A stretch of 64,000 bases of DNA, taken from Undaria pinnatifida (taxonomy: Eukaryota > Sar > Phaeophyceae > Laminariales > Alariaceae). The translations under genes and the position numbers were made by a program. Positions within the stretch are counted from its first letter, which is position 1, and every line of letters begins with the position of its first letter. A model generated the notes under the pieces. That model searched no databases. It saw only the letters and a list, made by a program, of their open reading frames with translations, and was not told the DNA's origin. The stretch spans positions 6,972,989-7,036,988 of the forward strand of contig JABAKD010000025.1 in the NCBI GenBank assembly GCA_012845835.1. The letters are read 5' to 3'. Below are positions 53,885 through 63,948 of this stretch, in pieces.

Positions 53885-55640
53885 TGCCTCGACGCCGCCC
53901 GCCGCTGCCGGTCCGCTGCCCGCGCACTCATCCAGCGCTCACACCTCGCCGCCACCCGGACCGACTGCTATGCCGCCCTCCGCTGCCGGTCCGCCGCCCG
54001 CGCACTCACCCAGCGCTCATACCTCGCCGCCACCCGGACCGACTGCTATGCCGCCCTCCGCTGCCGGTCCGCTGCCCGCGCACTCACCCAGCGCTCACAC
54101 CTCGCCGCCACCCAGACCGACTGCTATGCCGCCCTCCGCTGCCGGTCCGCCGCCCGCGCACTCATCCAGCGCTCATACCTCGCCGCCGCCCTGACCGACT
54201 GCTATGCCGCCCTCCGCTGCCGGTCCGCCGCCCGCGCACTCACCCAGCGCTCATACCTCGCCGCCACCCGGACCGACTGCTATGCCGCCCTCCGCTGCCG
54301 GTCCGCTGCCCGCGCACTCACCCAGCGCTCACACCTCGCCGCCACCCGGACCGACTGCTATGCCGCCCTCCGCTGCCGGTCCGCCGCCCGCGCACTAATC
54401 CAGCGCTCACACCTCGCCGCCGCCCGGACCGACTGCTATGCCGCCCGCCGCTGCCGGTCCGCTGCTCGCGCACTCACCCAGCGCTCACACCTCGCCGCCA
54501 CCCGGACCGACTGCTATGCCGCCCGTCGCTGCCGGTCCGCCGCCCGCGCACTCACCGAGCGCTCACACCTCGCCGCCACCCGGACCGACTGCTATGCCGC
54601 CCGCCGCTGCCGGTGCGCCGCCCGCGCACTCACCCAGCGCTCACACCACTTGCTCGAACCCGCCTGCTACTGCAGGTACACCGCCTGCAGCAGCCACCTG
54701 GCCGCCACCACCGCTGCGATCGTCATCACCGCCGTCCGCGCACTCACCCAGCGCTCACACCTCGCCGCCACCCAGACCGACTGCTATGCCGCCCTCCGCT
54801 GCCGGTCCGCCGCCCGCGCACTCATCCAGCGCTCATACCTCGCCGCCACCCGGACCGACTGCTATGCCGCCCTCCGCTGCCGGTCCGCTGCCCGCGCACT
54901 CACCCAGCGCTCACACCTCGCCGCCACCCGGACCGACTGCTATGCCGCCCTCCGCTGCCGGTCCGCCGCCCGCGCACTAATCCAGCGCTCACACCTCGCC
55001 GCCGCCCTGACCGACTGCTATGCCGCCCTCCGCTGCCGGTCCGCCGCCCGCGCACTCACCCAGCGCTCATACCTCGCCGCCACCCGGACCGACTGCTATG
55101 CCGCCCTCCGCTGCCGGTCCGCTGCCCGCGCACTCACCCAGCGCTCACACCTCGCCGCCACCCGGACCGACTGCTATGCCGCCCTCCGCTGCCGGTCCGC
55201 CGCCCGCGCACTAATCCAGCGCTCACACCTCGCCGCCGCCCGGACCGACTGCTATGCCGCCCGCCGCTGCCGGTCCGCTGCTCGCGCACTCACCCAGCGC
55301 TCACACCTCGCCGCCACCCGGACCGACTGCTATGCCGCCCGTCGCTGCCGGTCCGCCGCCCGCGCACTCACCGAGCGCTCACACCTCGCCGCCGCCCGGA
55401 CCGACTGCTATGCCGCCCGCCGCTGCCGGTGCGCCGCCCGCGCACTCACCCAGCGCTCACACCACTTGCTCGAACCCGCCTGCTACTGCAGGTACACCGC
55501 CTGCAGCAGCCACCTGGCCGCCACCACCGCTGCGATCGTCATCACCGCCGTCCGCGCACTCACCCAGCGCTCACACCTCGCCGCCGCCCGGACCGGCTGC
55601 TACTTCGCCCGCTGTTGCCGGTCCGCCGCCTGCGCACTCG
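53885..55640 (+). repeat. 78-bp coding satellite between integrase and reverse transcriptase
   Basis: About 20 units of 78 bp encode, in the pol frame, a 26-residue Pro/Ala/Ser motif beginning PPSAAGPPPAHSP. A higher-order duplication of 816 bp repeats a variant segment (54650 and 55466). In-frame stops occur in the pol frame at 54192, 54396, 54978 and 55212, while the other two forward frames stay open for over 700 codons. Confidence 0.95.
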
Positions 55641-56299
55641 CCCAGCGCTCTCACACCGCCTGCCGCATGTTCGTCGATGCCGGAGTGGTCTCCCTCTTGC
55701 ATCGAGGACGCCGGCTCGACGACATCGTCATCACCATCGCCGGCGGCGACACCGGCCCCGCGGACGTACAGAAGGAGGCAGCCGCCGCCGGTCGCCGCAG
55801 GATATTCTTCGCCGCTCACCCCACATGCAACGAGGATGCTGGGCGAGAGGGGCGACGAGCGCGTGCCGGGAAGGACCAGGTCGGAGGGCCGTCAGCTTTC
55901 GGGCGTGCCGGAAGAAGCGGTCTCTATGCCGCTGCCGGAGGCGACGTCGTTCGACCACGGGGTAAGACTCCTATCTCATGCGGGGGAGGATGTGCTGCTG
56001 TCGCTGCTGGCCAATCGGCGGGCCCTGAACGCGAAACGAATGCTCCTGCAGGGGCACGGATCTGGTGAGCTGGGGGGCGGAGGCAAGCAGCATGCGGGGT
56101 CGGGGGGCGTGGAGGAGAGCAAAGGTGCGCCGCCATACGACACCACGGGCGGGGGGGGGAGCGGGGGTAACTATTGGGCGCTTGGGCCGTCGGGACGGGG
56201 AGTGCCGCTCGGCCTTGTGTCGCGACTCGCCACGCGGGAGGATGTCGACGCAGCTCTTCGCGAGATGCGCCCCTCTCACCTGCGGCCCGACATGCCCCT

Positions 56300-57048
56300 C
56301 TGCCACGCCAGGGGACCTCCGCGTACCAAAGACGTTCAGGGAGGCGCGTGACGGTGAGCATGGCGCACAGTTCATGGACGCGGCTAAGCGTGAAGTGTTC
56401 GGTTTGCTTGAAGCAGGCACGTTTGAAATTGTTGACGAGTAGCAACGAATAGACAACGTGATCAGTAGCAAGCTCATTTTTGATTGGAAGGTTGATCAAT
56501 TTGGTTGGCCTACGAAAGCGAAGGCGAGACTTGTAGCTAGGGGTGACATGCAGAGAGAGTACATTGACTTTGGAGATTTGTACGCGCCTACTGTTGCTTC
56601 GTCCAGTGTCCGTTTGTTGGCTGCGTTGGCGTGTGAACATGACCTAGAGTTGTGCCATTTCGATAGAGACCAGGCTTTTATGAGGGCAGATCTTGCCGAG
56701 GATGTCTATATGCGATTGCCAGAAGGGTGTGGTTCATTGACAGGGAAGGTTGTGAAGCTGAGCAAGAGTCTTTATGGTTTGAGACAGGCCTCTAGACAGT
56801 GGTATGCATTACTGAGGAAATGTCTTTTGGATTTGGGGTTTTTGGATTTGGGGTTTGTGCAATGCTTGGCCGATTCGTGTGTTTTTCGTTTGGTTGAAAG
56901 GGGGGAAGTAGTGATGCACCTAGTGGTGCATGTTGACGATATTTTTGTCGTGGGAAAGAAGGAAAGGTGTGATCAGTTCGGGAAGGATCTCGGACGTCTT
57001 GTTCCAGTTAAGTCATTGGGCGAGCTCAAGTGGTACTCGGGGTGCTAA
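56300..57048 (+). CDS. pol: Copia reverse transcriptase, interrupted
   Basis: From about 56320 the frame reads KTFREARDGEHGAQFMDAAK then GTFEIVDE, a TAG at 56440-56442, and continues FDWKVDQFGWPTKAKARLVA. YGLRQASRQWYALL and HVDDIFVVG follow; the latter is the YVDD box with His in place of Tyr. A TAA at 57046 ends this stretch in the same frame as the RNase H part. Confidence 0.9.
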
Positions 57049-57879
57049 TACGAGAGAGACAGGGAGGCAAGGAGGTTGACTATTTCGCAACAGACGTACA
57101 CGGAAGAATTGGGAGAGAAGTATGGTGTGGAATGGGGCAACGAATTTCCGATTCCTACAACTTGGAGGCTTTGGGATTTAGATATTGACGAGCCAAATGT
57201 TCTGTTTCCTTTCCAAGAGTTGATCGGTGCGCTTTTGTGGATTGCCTTGTTGACCAGGCCGGATATCGCGAATTCAGTGAGGGCAGTAGCAAGGTATTGC
57301 AGTGCGCCGAAGCTGATCCACTGGAGAGCGGCACGTAGTATACTAGGGTATGCAATGAGGACGAGTTATTTTGGGATTTCCTTTCAGAAGGGGACGTTGA
57401 CGGGGATTAGTTTGATTTCGTTCGCAGATGCCGACTATGCTTCGCGCAGTACGGACAGGAGAAGCGTGTCCGGGGGGGTAGTGATGTGTGCGGGGGGGCC
57501 TGTTTCGTGGTACTCCAAGACGCAGAAGTGTGTGACTCTCTCGGCTACTCAGGCGGAGTATGTGGCTATGTCGGACATGGGGAAGGAGATTTTGTTCTTG
57601 CGGCAGGTTTGGTGTTTTATGTTGCCGAAGGCAAGGATGCCGTGTATTGCCATGTATGAGGATAACGAGGGTGCCATCCAAATCGCAAAGCACCCGATTT
57701 CGAACTCGAACTCGAAGCACATTGACGTGAGGCATCACTTTTTGAGGGAACTGGTAGAAAGGAAGGAGGTCGAAATTATCCACGTAGCGTCGCAGTACCA
57801 GCATGCTGACTTCCTCACCAAGGCGTTACCTGAGAGGGAGTTTGAATTTCACCGGGGGATAGTGATGAATTTGACGTGA
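57049..57879 (+). CDS. pol: Copia RNase H region of Pol
   Basis: It is the same frame as the reverse transcriptase after one TAA codon. Landmarks are RPDIANSVRAVARYCS, SFADADYAS, LSATQAEYVAMS, DNEGAIQIAKHP, KHIDVRHHFLRE and HADFLTKALP, in the usual order. It ends at TGA about 310 bp before the 3' LTR. A short purine run (gagtagggggg) just before 58191 may be the polypurine tract. Confidence 0.92.
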   Translation, partial: YERDREARRLTISQQTYTEELGEKYGVEWGNEFPIPTTWRLWDLDIDEPNVLFPFQELIGALLWIALLTRPDIANSVRAVARYCSAPKLIHWRAARSILGYAMRTSYFGISFQKGTLTGISLISFADADYASRSTDRRSVSGGVVMCAGGPVSWYSKTQKCVTLSATQAEYVAMSDMGKEILFLRQVWCFMLPKARMPCIAMYEDNEGAIQIAKHPISNSNSKHIDVRHHFLRELVERKEVEIIHVASQYQHADFLTKALPEREFEFHRGIVMNLT

Positions 57880-58191
57880 TTTCTCTCTCGGATAGTGTTT
57901 GATTTTCTGACTTTCTATTTCTTACATGTTTCTTTCTTTTGTTTTCTGATGTATCTTTATGAGGGTTCAAGGACTTGCATTCAAATTGATCGATGGAAAT
58001 TACTGAATAGTGTTTGAGTTTTATTGGTCATGGATGTGATGAGAACGGATTTGAATGTTTTTGCAAATGCAACATTTTTTTTGTTGTCTGGACTTGAGTA
58101 AAGAAAAACTCTGCAGTATTTTGGTATCTGGGAATGTACGTTTTAAAAGGGTAGTTTGGATAAATCACGACAACGTTGCGAGTAGGGGGGC

Positions 58192-58680
58192 TGTTGGACG
58201 TACTCACTCCATTGTCAGATTGCAAACAAGAATCTGTCGAAAAGATGGATCGGAGAATTTTGGGGGTTTCGTATATGTGTGGGATGGATCTCCACAACGG
58301 GATTTTGTGTTGTGGGTTATTATGTGCCCGAATAATATCACTCTATTTTTCGACTCTATTTTTGCCTCTACCTTGTGTCTTCTCTGTGTCTCTTCTACGG
58401 CTACCACGCCAAGGGCTACCACGCCCCATCTATATTGCAAGGGCTATCACGCCTTCACCACTGCACGGCTACCACGCCTGTATATTAACATCCCGGCTAC
58501 CACGCCACAGTTCCGAGCTCCATTTCCGGGTTATCACACCTGGGCTATCACGCTTCACCACACACGTAAATCGGGTTATCACACCCGCCTTAGTTAGTAG
58601 TTCGTAGTCTACCGATCACCGGCTATTACGCCACCTTTCTCCTCCACCTACACCACCACCGGGGCGTCACACGTACCAAC
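58192..58680 (+). repeat. 3' LTR
   Basis: 489 bp with about four substitutions relative to the 5' LTR. It contains the same array of GGCTAYCACGCC motifs. Confidence 0.95.
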
Positions 58681-58700
58681 CTGCTCCACATGGGGTATTA

Positions 58701-59517
58701 GTCCGTTTGACCACTTGCAAAAGGTTAACCAATAGCTTACCCAAACCAAGCCTTATAACATACTGCATACACTGCGTATTGAGAAACTAGTATACTCTCA
58801 GGCGGCCGACCGATGACGGTCTTCAGGGGTTGCTCACAGAGTCGTTGCGAGACGAACTCAAGCTGCTCACATATAGACTACTCGTATGGTGTAGAAGATA
58901 CACATATTTCCGGTTGAACAGGGGCGCTCGATGGCCCAACTAAAGCTTACTGACCGATGAACGGGAAGCCACTCTGATGCGGTTGAGAAGAGTGAAAGGA
59001 GAAGGGGGGGCGCTCCACGTGCTTCCTCCTCAACGTAGAAAAAGCCGCTAGGTCCAAAACACTCTTCGACCGACGTCTAGATGTCAGCCATGCTCCAGAA
59101 GTCTATAGACCGTTGCAGGACTGTCAGAAAACCCTCAGGTATTCTCAAAACACGACCTACCGAGAACCCTCATTCTAGGACGTGAACCACGAGTGAGTAC
59201 AGGGACAACAATTCCTTGAGTGAACAGCAGTCACTACACCACTGGTGTGTTTGTGCAGCATAACCTTGTACCTGGTACTGGTTTCTGGTAGGATTAGCCG
59301 ACACTCAATGACTACTCGTACGCAGATAGCGCAGTGTCCCTAACCACTACGAGTATTATAGATGGCATTGCCACACCGACGAGCAACTCTGTAGGCCACG
59401 TGCTATTGCTGTGGCACTGCAGCAGTGTTATTGTACATTCGATGCTGAACATTGATAATGATACTAGGCTAATGTCACTTATTTCTTCAACACTGCACTC
59501 ATAGGAAATAACATACG
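58701..59517. other. Right flank of the copia element; no gene seen
   Basis: It starts with the 47-bp segment shared with the left flank (58701-58748). The rest has only short ORFs. Confidence 0.5.
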
Positions 59518-59518
59518 T

Positions 59519-59553
<35 letters not shown>

Positions 59554-59640
59554 GCTAATGCTACTACGACGAGTACTGTTGTTGTTGTTGGCCTGTAACA
59601 CAGATCATACCATTGTTGTTGTTGTTGTTGTTGTCCTTCA
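59518..59640 (+). repeat. CTA and GTT microsatellites
   Basis: About twelve CTA triplets (59519-59555) are followed by GTT runs near 59577 and 59612-59632. The GTT run abuts family R2, as in the other copies. Confidence 0.95.
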
Positions 59641-59925
59641 TTAACTCGCATAATCAAGTCCGGTCGCAGGACAGGCTCCAGTCACTCTGGAGCCGAGGAA
59701 TACCCCAGGGAAAAACACACACAACCCAAGGTGGTACACGCATACATCACAGCTGACGCAATTCATGCCTCCACCAGAAAATACGGAGTATAAAAGTGAA
59801 ATCGGGAGTCAGTCTACGATGTGCCAGGTCCAGGCCGGTGCATACGTCTCACTACTCACGCCTGGAGGAACCAAATATTCCGATTGCCACCCAAGTAAGA
59901 CTACCACGTATATATACCATGGCGT
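59590..59925 (+). repeat. Dispersed repeat family R2, copy 2
   Basis: It matches 38041-38365 and 61678-61955, with the gctccagtcactctggagc palindrome and a TATAAAAG box. Confidence 0.88.
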
Positions 59926-60065
59926 ACCCCGGCTGTGGCGCCTGAAAAAAAACAAATAATGGCGGTCGCAAGCCCAATTTTCCCACTCTAGCTAGCTCGA
60001 TAAAAAGCCAAGTGGCACGACAGAAGAAGCAAGCAAAGCCACCGAAAACACAGAGAAAATTACTA

Positions 60066-60155
60066 GTTTATGATATGATGGCGAGATCTGCCTTATTCCG
60101 AGCGGAAAAATTATGATATGATGGCGAGATCTGCCTTTTTCCGAGCGGAAAAAAA
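60066..60155 (+). repeat. 43-bp tandem duplication
   Basis: Two copies of tgatatgatggcgagatctg plus a ttccgagcgg part, nearly identical. Confidence 0.9.
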
Positions 60156-60355
60156 ATATTATTGATTTGAATACGCAATACGTGGTTTCCCGATGCAGTA
60201 GGAGGCAAAAAAAATGTATTTTCAACCAAATTGAATCGAATTCAATTCGATTCATAAAAAATAATTATTTCGATTACATAGTGTCCTTCGTTAATACGTT
60301 AATACGTGCCCTTACAAACGAAAGAAATATCAACAACAGGTGGCTCTTATTATAA

Positions 60356-60475
60356 AAAATGAAAATACACTCCAGCTGTGAGATCGAAGATTTTGTCGAA
60401 ACTCATCTTTGCAAGTTGTGTGTGATACTCCGATCGCGCGTATTACGGGTTGTGTGTCCTCACTAAGGAGGTGGC
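60356..60475 (+). repeat. Dispersed repeat family R1, truncated copy
   Basis: It contains the first half of the family, up to a tgtgtcctcactaagga word, and then departs into unrelated sequence. Confidence 0.85.
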
Positions 60476-60589
60476 TCTTATTGTATGACACATACTGCTT
60501 GCTGTTTTCGGTGTTCCGTTTGTGGGACTGACAAAACATGAGGACATCCTAGTTTGTGCATAATTATGCACTTTTCGGATTAAACCTGA

Positions 60590-60970
60590 ATGCATACAGA
60601 GCTCCCCGGGTATTGTAACGAAAGTATACCCGTACCCCGGGTATTTTGCCACAGTCTTACAGGAGTCACAGAATTTTCGGGTAAGGGTATGACGATCTTA
60701 CAGAACTTCCAAAAGTTCCGGGTATTTTGGCGCAGGCGTACAGAAGTCACAGAAGTTCAGAGTGGGTAAAAAACATGATGTACCCGTACCCCAGGTATTG
60801 TGGCTACGGGCGTACAGAACTTCCAGAAGTGTTCCGGGTACAGGTATGAATGTCGTACAGAACTTCCAGAAGCTCCGGGTACGGGTATGAATGCCCTACA
60901 GAGCTTACAGGAGTTCTCTGTAGGGTAATACCAGGGGTAAATACCCCGGGTACGGTTTGTACGTACCCTA
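60590..60970 (+). repeat. 40-bp minisatellite related to 48517-48900
   Basis: Units of acagaacttccagaag type alternate with gggtacgggtatgaatg halves. The end carries the same taccctac continuation as at 48880-48960. Confidence 0.85.
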
Positions 60971-61159
60971 CAGAACACAACCTTGAAATCTTATCTTCGA
61001 TCTTCACAGATGGAGTGTCTTTTATTTTTATGACATAGAGTATGCATCGACCAAAAGACCCTAATAAAAAACTTAGTAAGTGCTTGATGGCTTAGACGCA
61101 CACAGACCTTCACCCTTCCCCTGTCCATTCTTTTGTTCAAAAGTAGCCCCGGATTTTGA

Positions 61160-61322
61160 CGCGTGCGACGATAGCGGTATCACTTTTCGTCTGAAATGCT
61201 TCTTGTATGACAGGGTTCCTTAACCCAAAATCAACGGAAATCGTCCGTTTTTCTTGCATGGTTTTCGTCGTGTTGTACCTGAAAACTCATGAAAAAATGT
61301 GGTCCACCTCTGTCGTAGCAAG
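61160..61322. mobile_element. MITE, copy 3, internally deleted
   Basis: The left end is GCGTGCGACGATAGCGGTAT, and the reverse complement of the right end is GCTTGCTACGACAGAGGTGG. It lacks about 90 bp of the body present in the other two copies. Confidence 0.6.
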
Positions 61323-61654
61323 CTTCTTTTCTCTATCACACTCGGAGGAGCCGAGGGGGATAAATACCGGTACTACAAGGAGGGCGAACTACCTTTCTTT
61401 TTGCGTTTTTTTTTCGTGGCCCAGGCTTTTTTTGGCCGATACGACGATACGCAACAGTGACAGAATTCCTTCGTCACATTATTTGCCATGCACCGCACTT
61501 CCGACATGGGGATAATCACTTGGAGTTTGAACTGGTAAAGTTTTGTAAGTCTGTAGCTGATGTTGGAAGTCGTGTCATGTGATAGTGGTAACCTACAGGG
61601 TGATACCCGATTTAGGATCGATACTCTTACTATTAATGAAACACATTTAGACTA

Positions 61655-61655
61655 A

Positions 61656-61690
<35 letters not shown>

Positions 61691-61955
61691 TCTCACATTT
61701 ACTCGCATAATCAAGTCCGTGGTCACAGGACAGGCTCCAGTCACTCTGGAGCTGAGGAATACCCCAGGGAAAAAACACACACAACCCAAGGTGGTACACG
61801 CATATATCAATCACAGTTGACGCAATTCATGCCTCCACCAGAAACATATAAAAGTGAAATCGGGAGTCAGTCTACGATGTGCCAGGTCCAGGCCGGTGCA
61901 TACGTCTCACTACTCACGCCTGGAGAAACCAAATATATATTCCGATTGCCACCCA
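61655..61955 (+). repeat. AT/GTT microsatellite and family R2, copy 3
   Basis: An AT run (about 61657-61679) and GTT triplets lead into the R2 sequence, again with the TATAAAAG box. A C-rich run begins at about 61959. Confidence 0.88.
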
Positions 61956-62057
61956 AGCCCCCCCCCCCCCCCCCGCCCCAACCCCCCCCCCCCCGCCCCC
62001 AATAATATACTGGTGCCAAAACCGTCAGATTTATCCCCTCGAAAGGATTTATTAGAA

Positions 62058-62815
62058 AAATTAAAATACACTCCAGCTGTGAGATCGAAGATTTCGTCTA
62101 AACTCATCTTTGCAAGCTGTGTGTGATACTCCGATCGCGCGCATTACGAGTTGTGTGTCCTCATTAAGGATATAGGTCGGCGACTCCCCTTACAACTACA
62201 GTGTAGCTATCAGGGTCAACAGGATGATTTTAGTCAGTCTGTGCGCGGAAACTATAAAACCCGTTTCTGAGGGGGACAAAATCTGACAGCTGTGAAGGGA
62301 AAGCGGGGGCCTGGTTTTGATCAAAAGCGAGCGGGTTTGGAGGGGGGCGGGGGGGGGGGGGGGGGGGGGGGGAAAGGGGCAATTTGTGCATGTAAGCTAT
62401 AAATCCTTTCGAGGGGATAAATCTGACGGTTTTGGCACCAGTATATTATTGGGGGCGGGGGGGGGGGGGATTTATAGCTTACATGCACAAATTGCCCCTC
62501 CCCCCCCCCCCCCCCCCCGGCCCCCCACCAAACCCGCTCGCTTTTGATCAAAACCAGGCCCCCGCTTTCCCTTCACCGCTGTCAGATTTTGTCCCCCTCA
62601 GAAACGGGTTTTATAGTTTCCGCGCACAGACTGACTAAAATCATCCTGTTGACCCTGATAGCTACACTGTAGTTGTAAGGGGAGTCGCCGACCTATATGC
62701 TTAATGAGGACACACAACTCGTAATGCGCGCGATCGGAGTATCACACACAGCTTGCAAAGATGAGTTTAGACGAAATCTTCGATCTCACAGCTGGAGTGT
62801 ATTTTCATTTTTATT
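62058..62815. repeat. Large inverted repeat of two family R1 copies
   Basis: 62058-62400 and 62470-62815 are near-perfect reverse complements (arms about 345 bp). The spacer of about 70 bp is itself the reverse complement of 61985-62050. Both arms end inward in G- or C-runs. It could fold into a long hairpin. Confidence 0.92.
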
Positions 62816-62824
62816 ATAAGATAT

Positions 62825-63710
62825 ATAGCCATCCATGACGTTGCTCCGATTCATTCCCCCCCCCCCTCCCCCTTTTTTTATTTTTTTCCCCGTTCCCTCT
62901 TGTTCAAACGACCCACCTAAAATCAAAATCGCCGAGGCCAGAGAGATAAACACTTCTACGCAATTGATATCACGTCAATACATTTCTAGCCATCCAAGAC
63001 GTAGATTGAATTCATCCCCCCCCCAATGCCCCCCCTTAACACCCCAACACCCCATCCTTCCCCACCACCCGCACGACAGCCTAGGCCTAGCACCACGCGT
63101 ACAGCAAGCTCCTACATATATGCAATCTGAACCTGTTAAAAACCCTTCTCCCCCAAAAAAAAAAAAAAAAAAATCTCCCCCTTCCCTCCCCCCCCCCATT
63201 TTTTTTTTTTTACGCTCCCTCTTGCTCAAACGCCCCTTCTAACATCGAAATCACCTTGTTATCTTTCTAGAGCCATCCATGCCGCTGATCCAATTCATCC
63301 CCCCCCCCCCCCCCTCCAAACGCCCCCTCCTTCCCCACCACCCGCACCATCACCTAAACTCGGCACCACGCGTATAGCAAACCCCTACATCAATGCGACT
63401 TAAAGCTGTTAAAAACACTTTGTCACCCCCCCTCCCCCACCCCTTCGAACATTCTGCCCTCTCCTCACTGGTTGTGCGACTTACAGGATATACATGATAA
63501 ACTAGTGCATTCTTTCCACAAAACCGTCAGATTTATCTTGAAGGATTTATAGTTTCCGCGCACATATTGAGTTGCCCCGCCCATTCCCCTACCCCCCCTC
63601 CCCGCTCCCTCTTGTTGAAACCCAGGCCCCCACGCCCTTTTAAACTCCGCCCTCCCCTCACCGGTTATACTACTCACAGGATACACTCGATAAACTGATG
63701 CATTTCCTTC
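62825..63710. other. C-rich low-complexity DNA with repeat fragments
   Basis: C-runs lie near 62860, 63018, 63186, 63300 and 63428, and A-/T-runs near 63155 and 63200. Two similar stretches (62830-63240 and 63270-63480) share gccatccatg, ccccaccacccgcac and ggcaccacgcgta words, indicating duplication. A partial R1 copy is at 63500-63570. Confidence 0.6.
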
Positions 63711-63714
63711 CACA

Positions 63715-63948
63715 GCTGCTGTCAGATTTTGTCCCCCTCAAAAACGGGTTTTATAGGGTCCGCGCACAGACTTTGTGGCATCACCCTGTTGACCCTGATA
63801 GCTACACTGTAGTTGCAAGGGGAGTCGCCGACCTATATCCTTAATGAGGACACACAACCCGTAATAGGCGCGATTGGAGTATCGCACACCGCTTGCAAAG
63901 GTGAGTTTCGACAAAATCTTCAATCTCACAGTTGGAGTGTATTTTTAA
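63715..63948 (-). repeat. Dispersed repeat family R1, copy
   Basis: It runs from a gtcagattttgtccccctca word through cctgttgaccctgatagct to an aatctcacagttggagtgta end. It is reverse-oriented and nearly complete. Confidence 0.88.

Larger units (their letters stand above)
49515..58680 (+). mobile_element. Ty1/copia LTR retrotransposon, 9.2 kb
   Basis: Two 489-bp LTRs (49515-50003 and 58192-58680) differ at about four positions, so insertion is recent. Both begin TGTTGG and end CCAAC. The internal order gag, protease, integrase, reverse transcriptase, RNase H is the copia (Pseudoviridae) order. The coding region is interrupted by frame changes and stops, and a large Pro/Ala/Ser repeat array separates integrase from reverse transcriptase. 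No matching target duplication is visible (tgggg on the left, ctgct on the right). Confidence 0.95.

Noticed and set aside
53755-56068. Two very long forward ORFs (736 and 758 codons) through the copia array
   Set aside because: They are alternate-frame readings of a 78-bp repeat whose length is a multiple of three; neither continues into pol motifs at either end.
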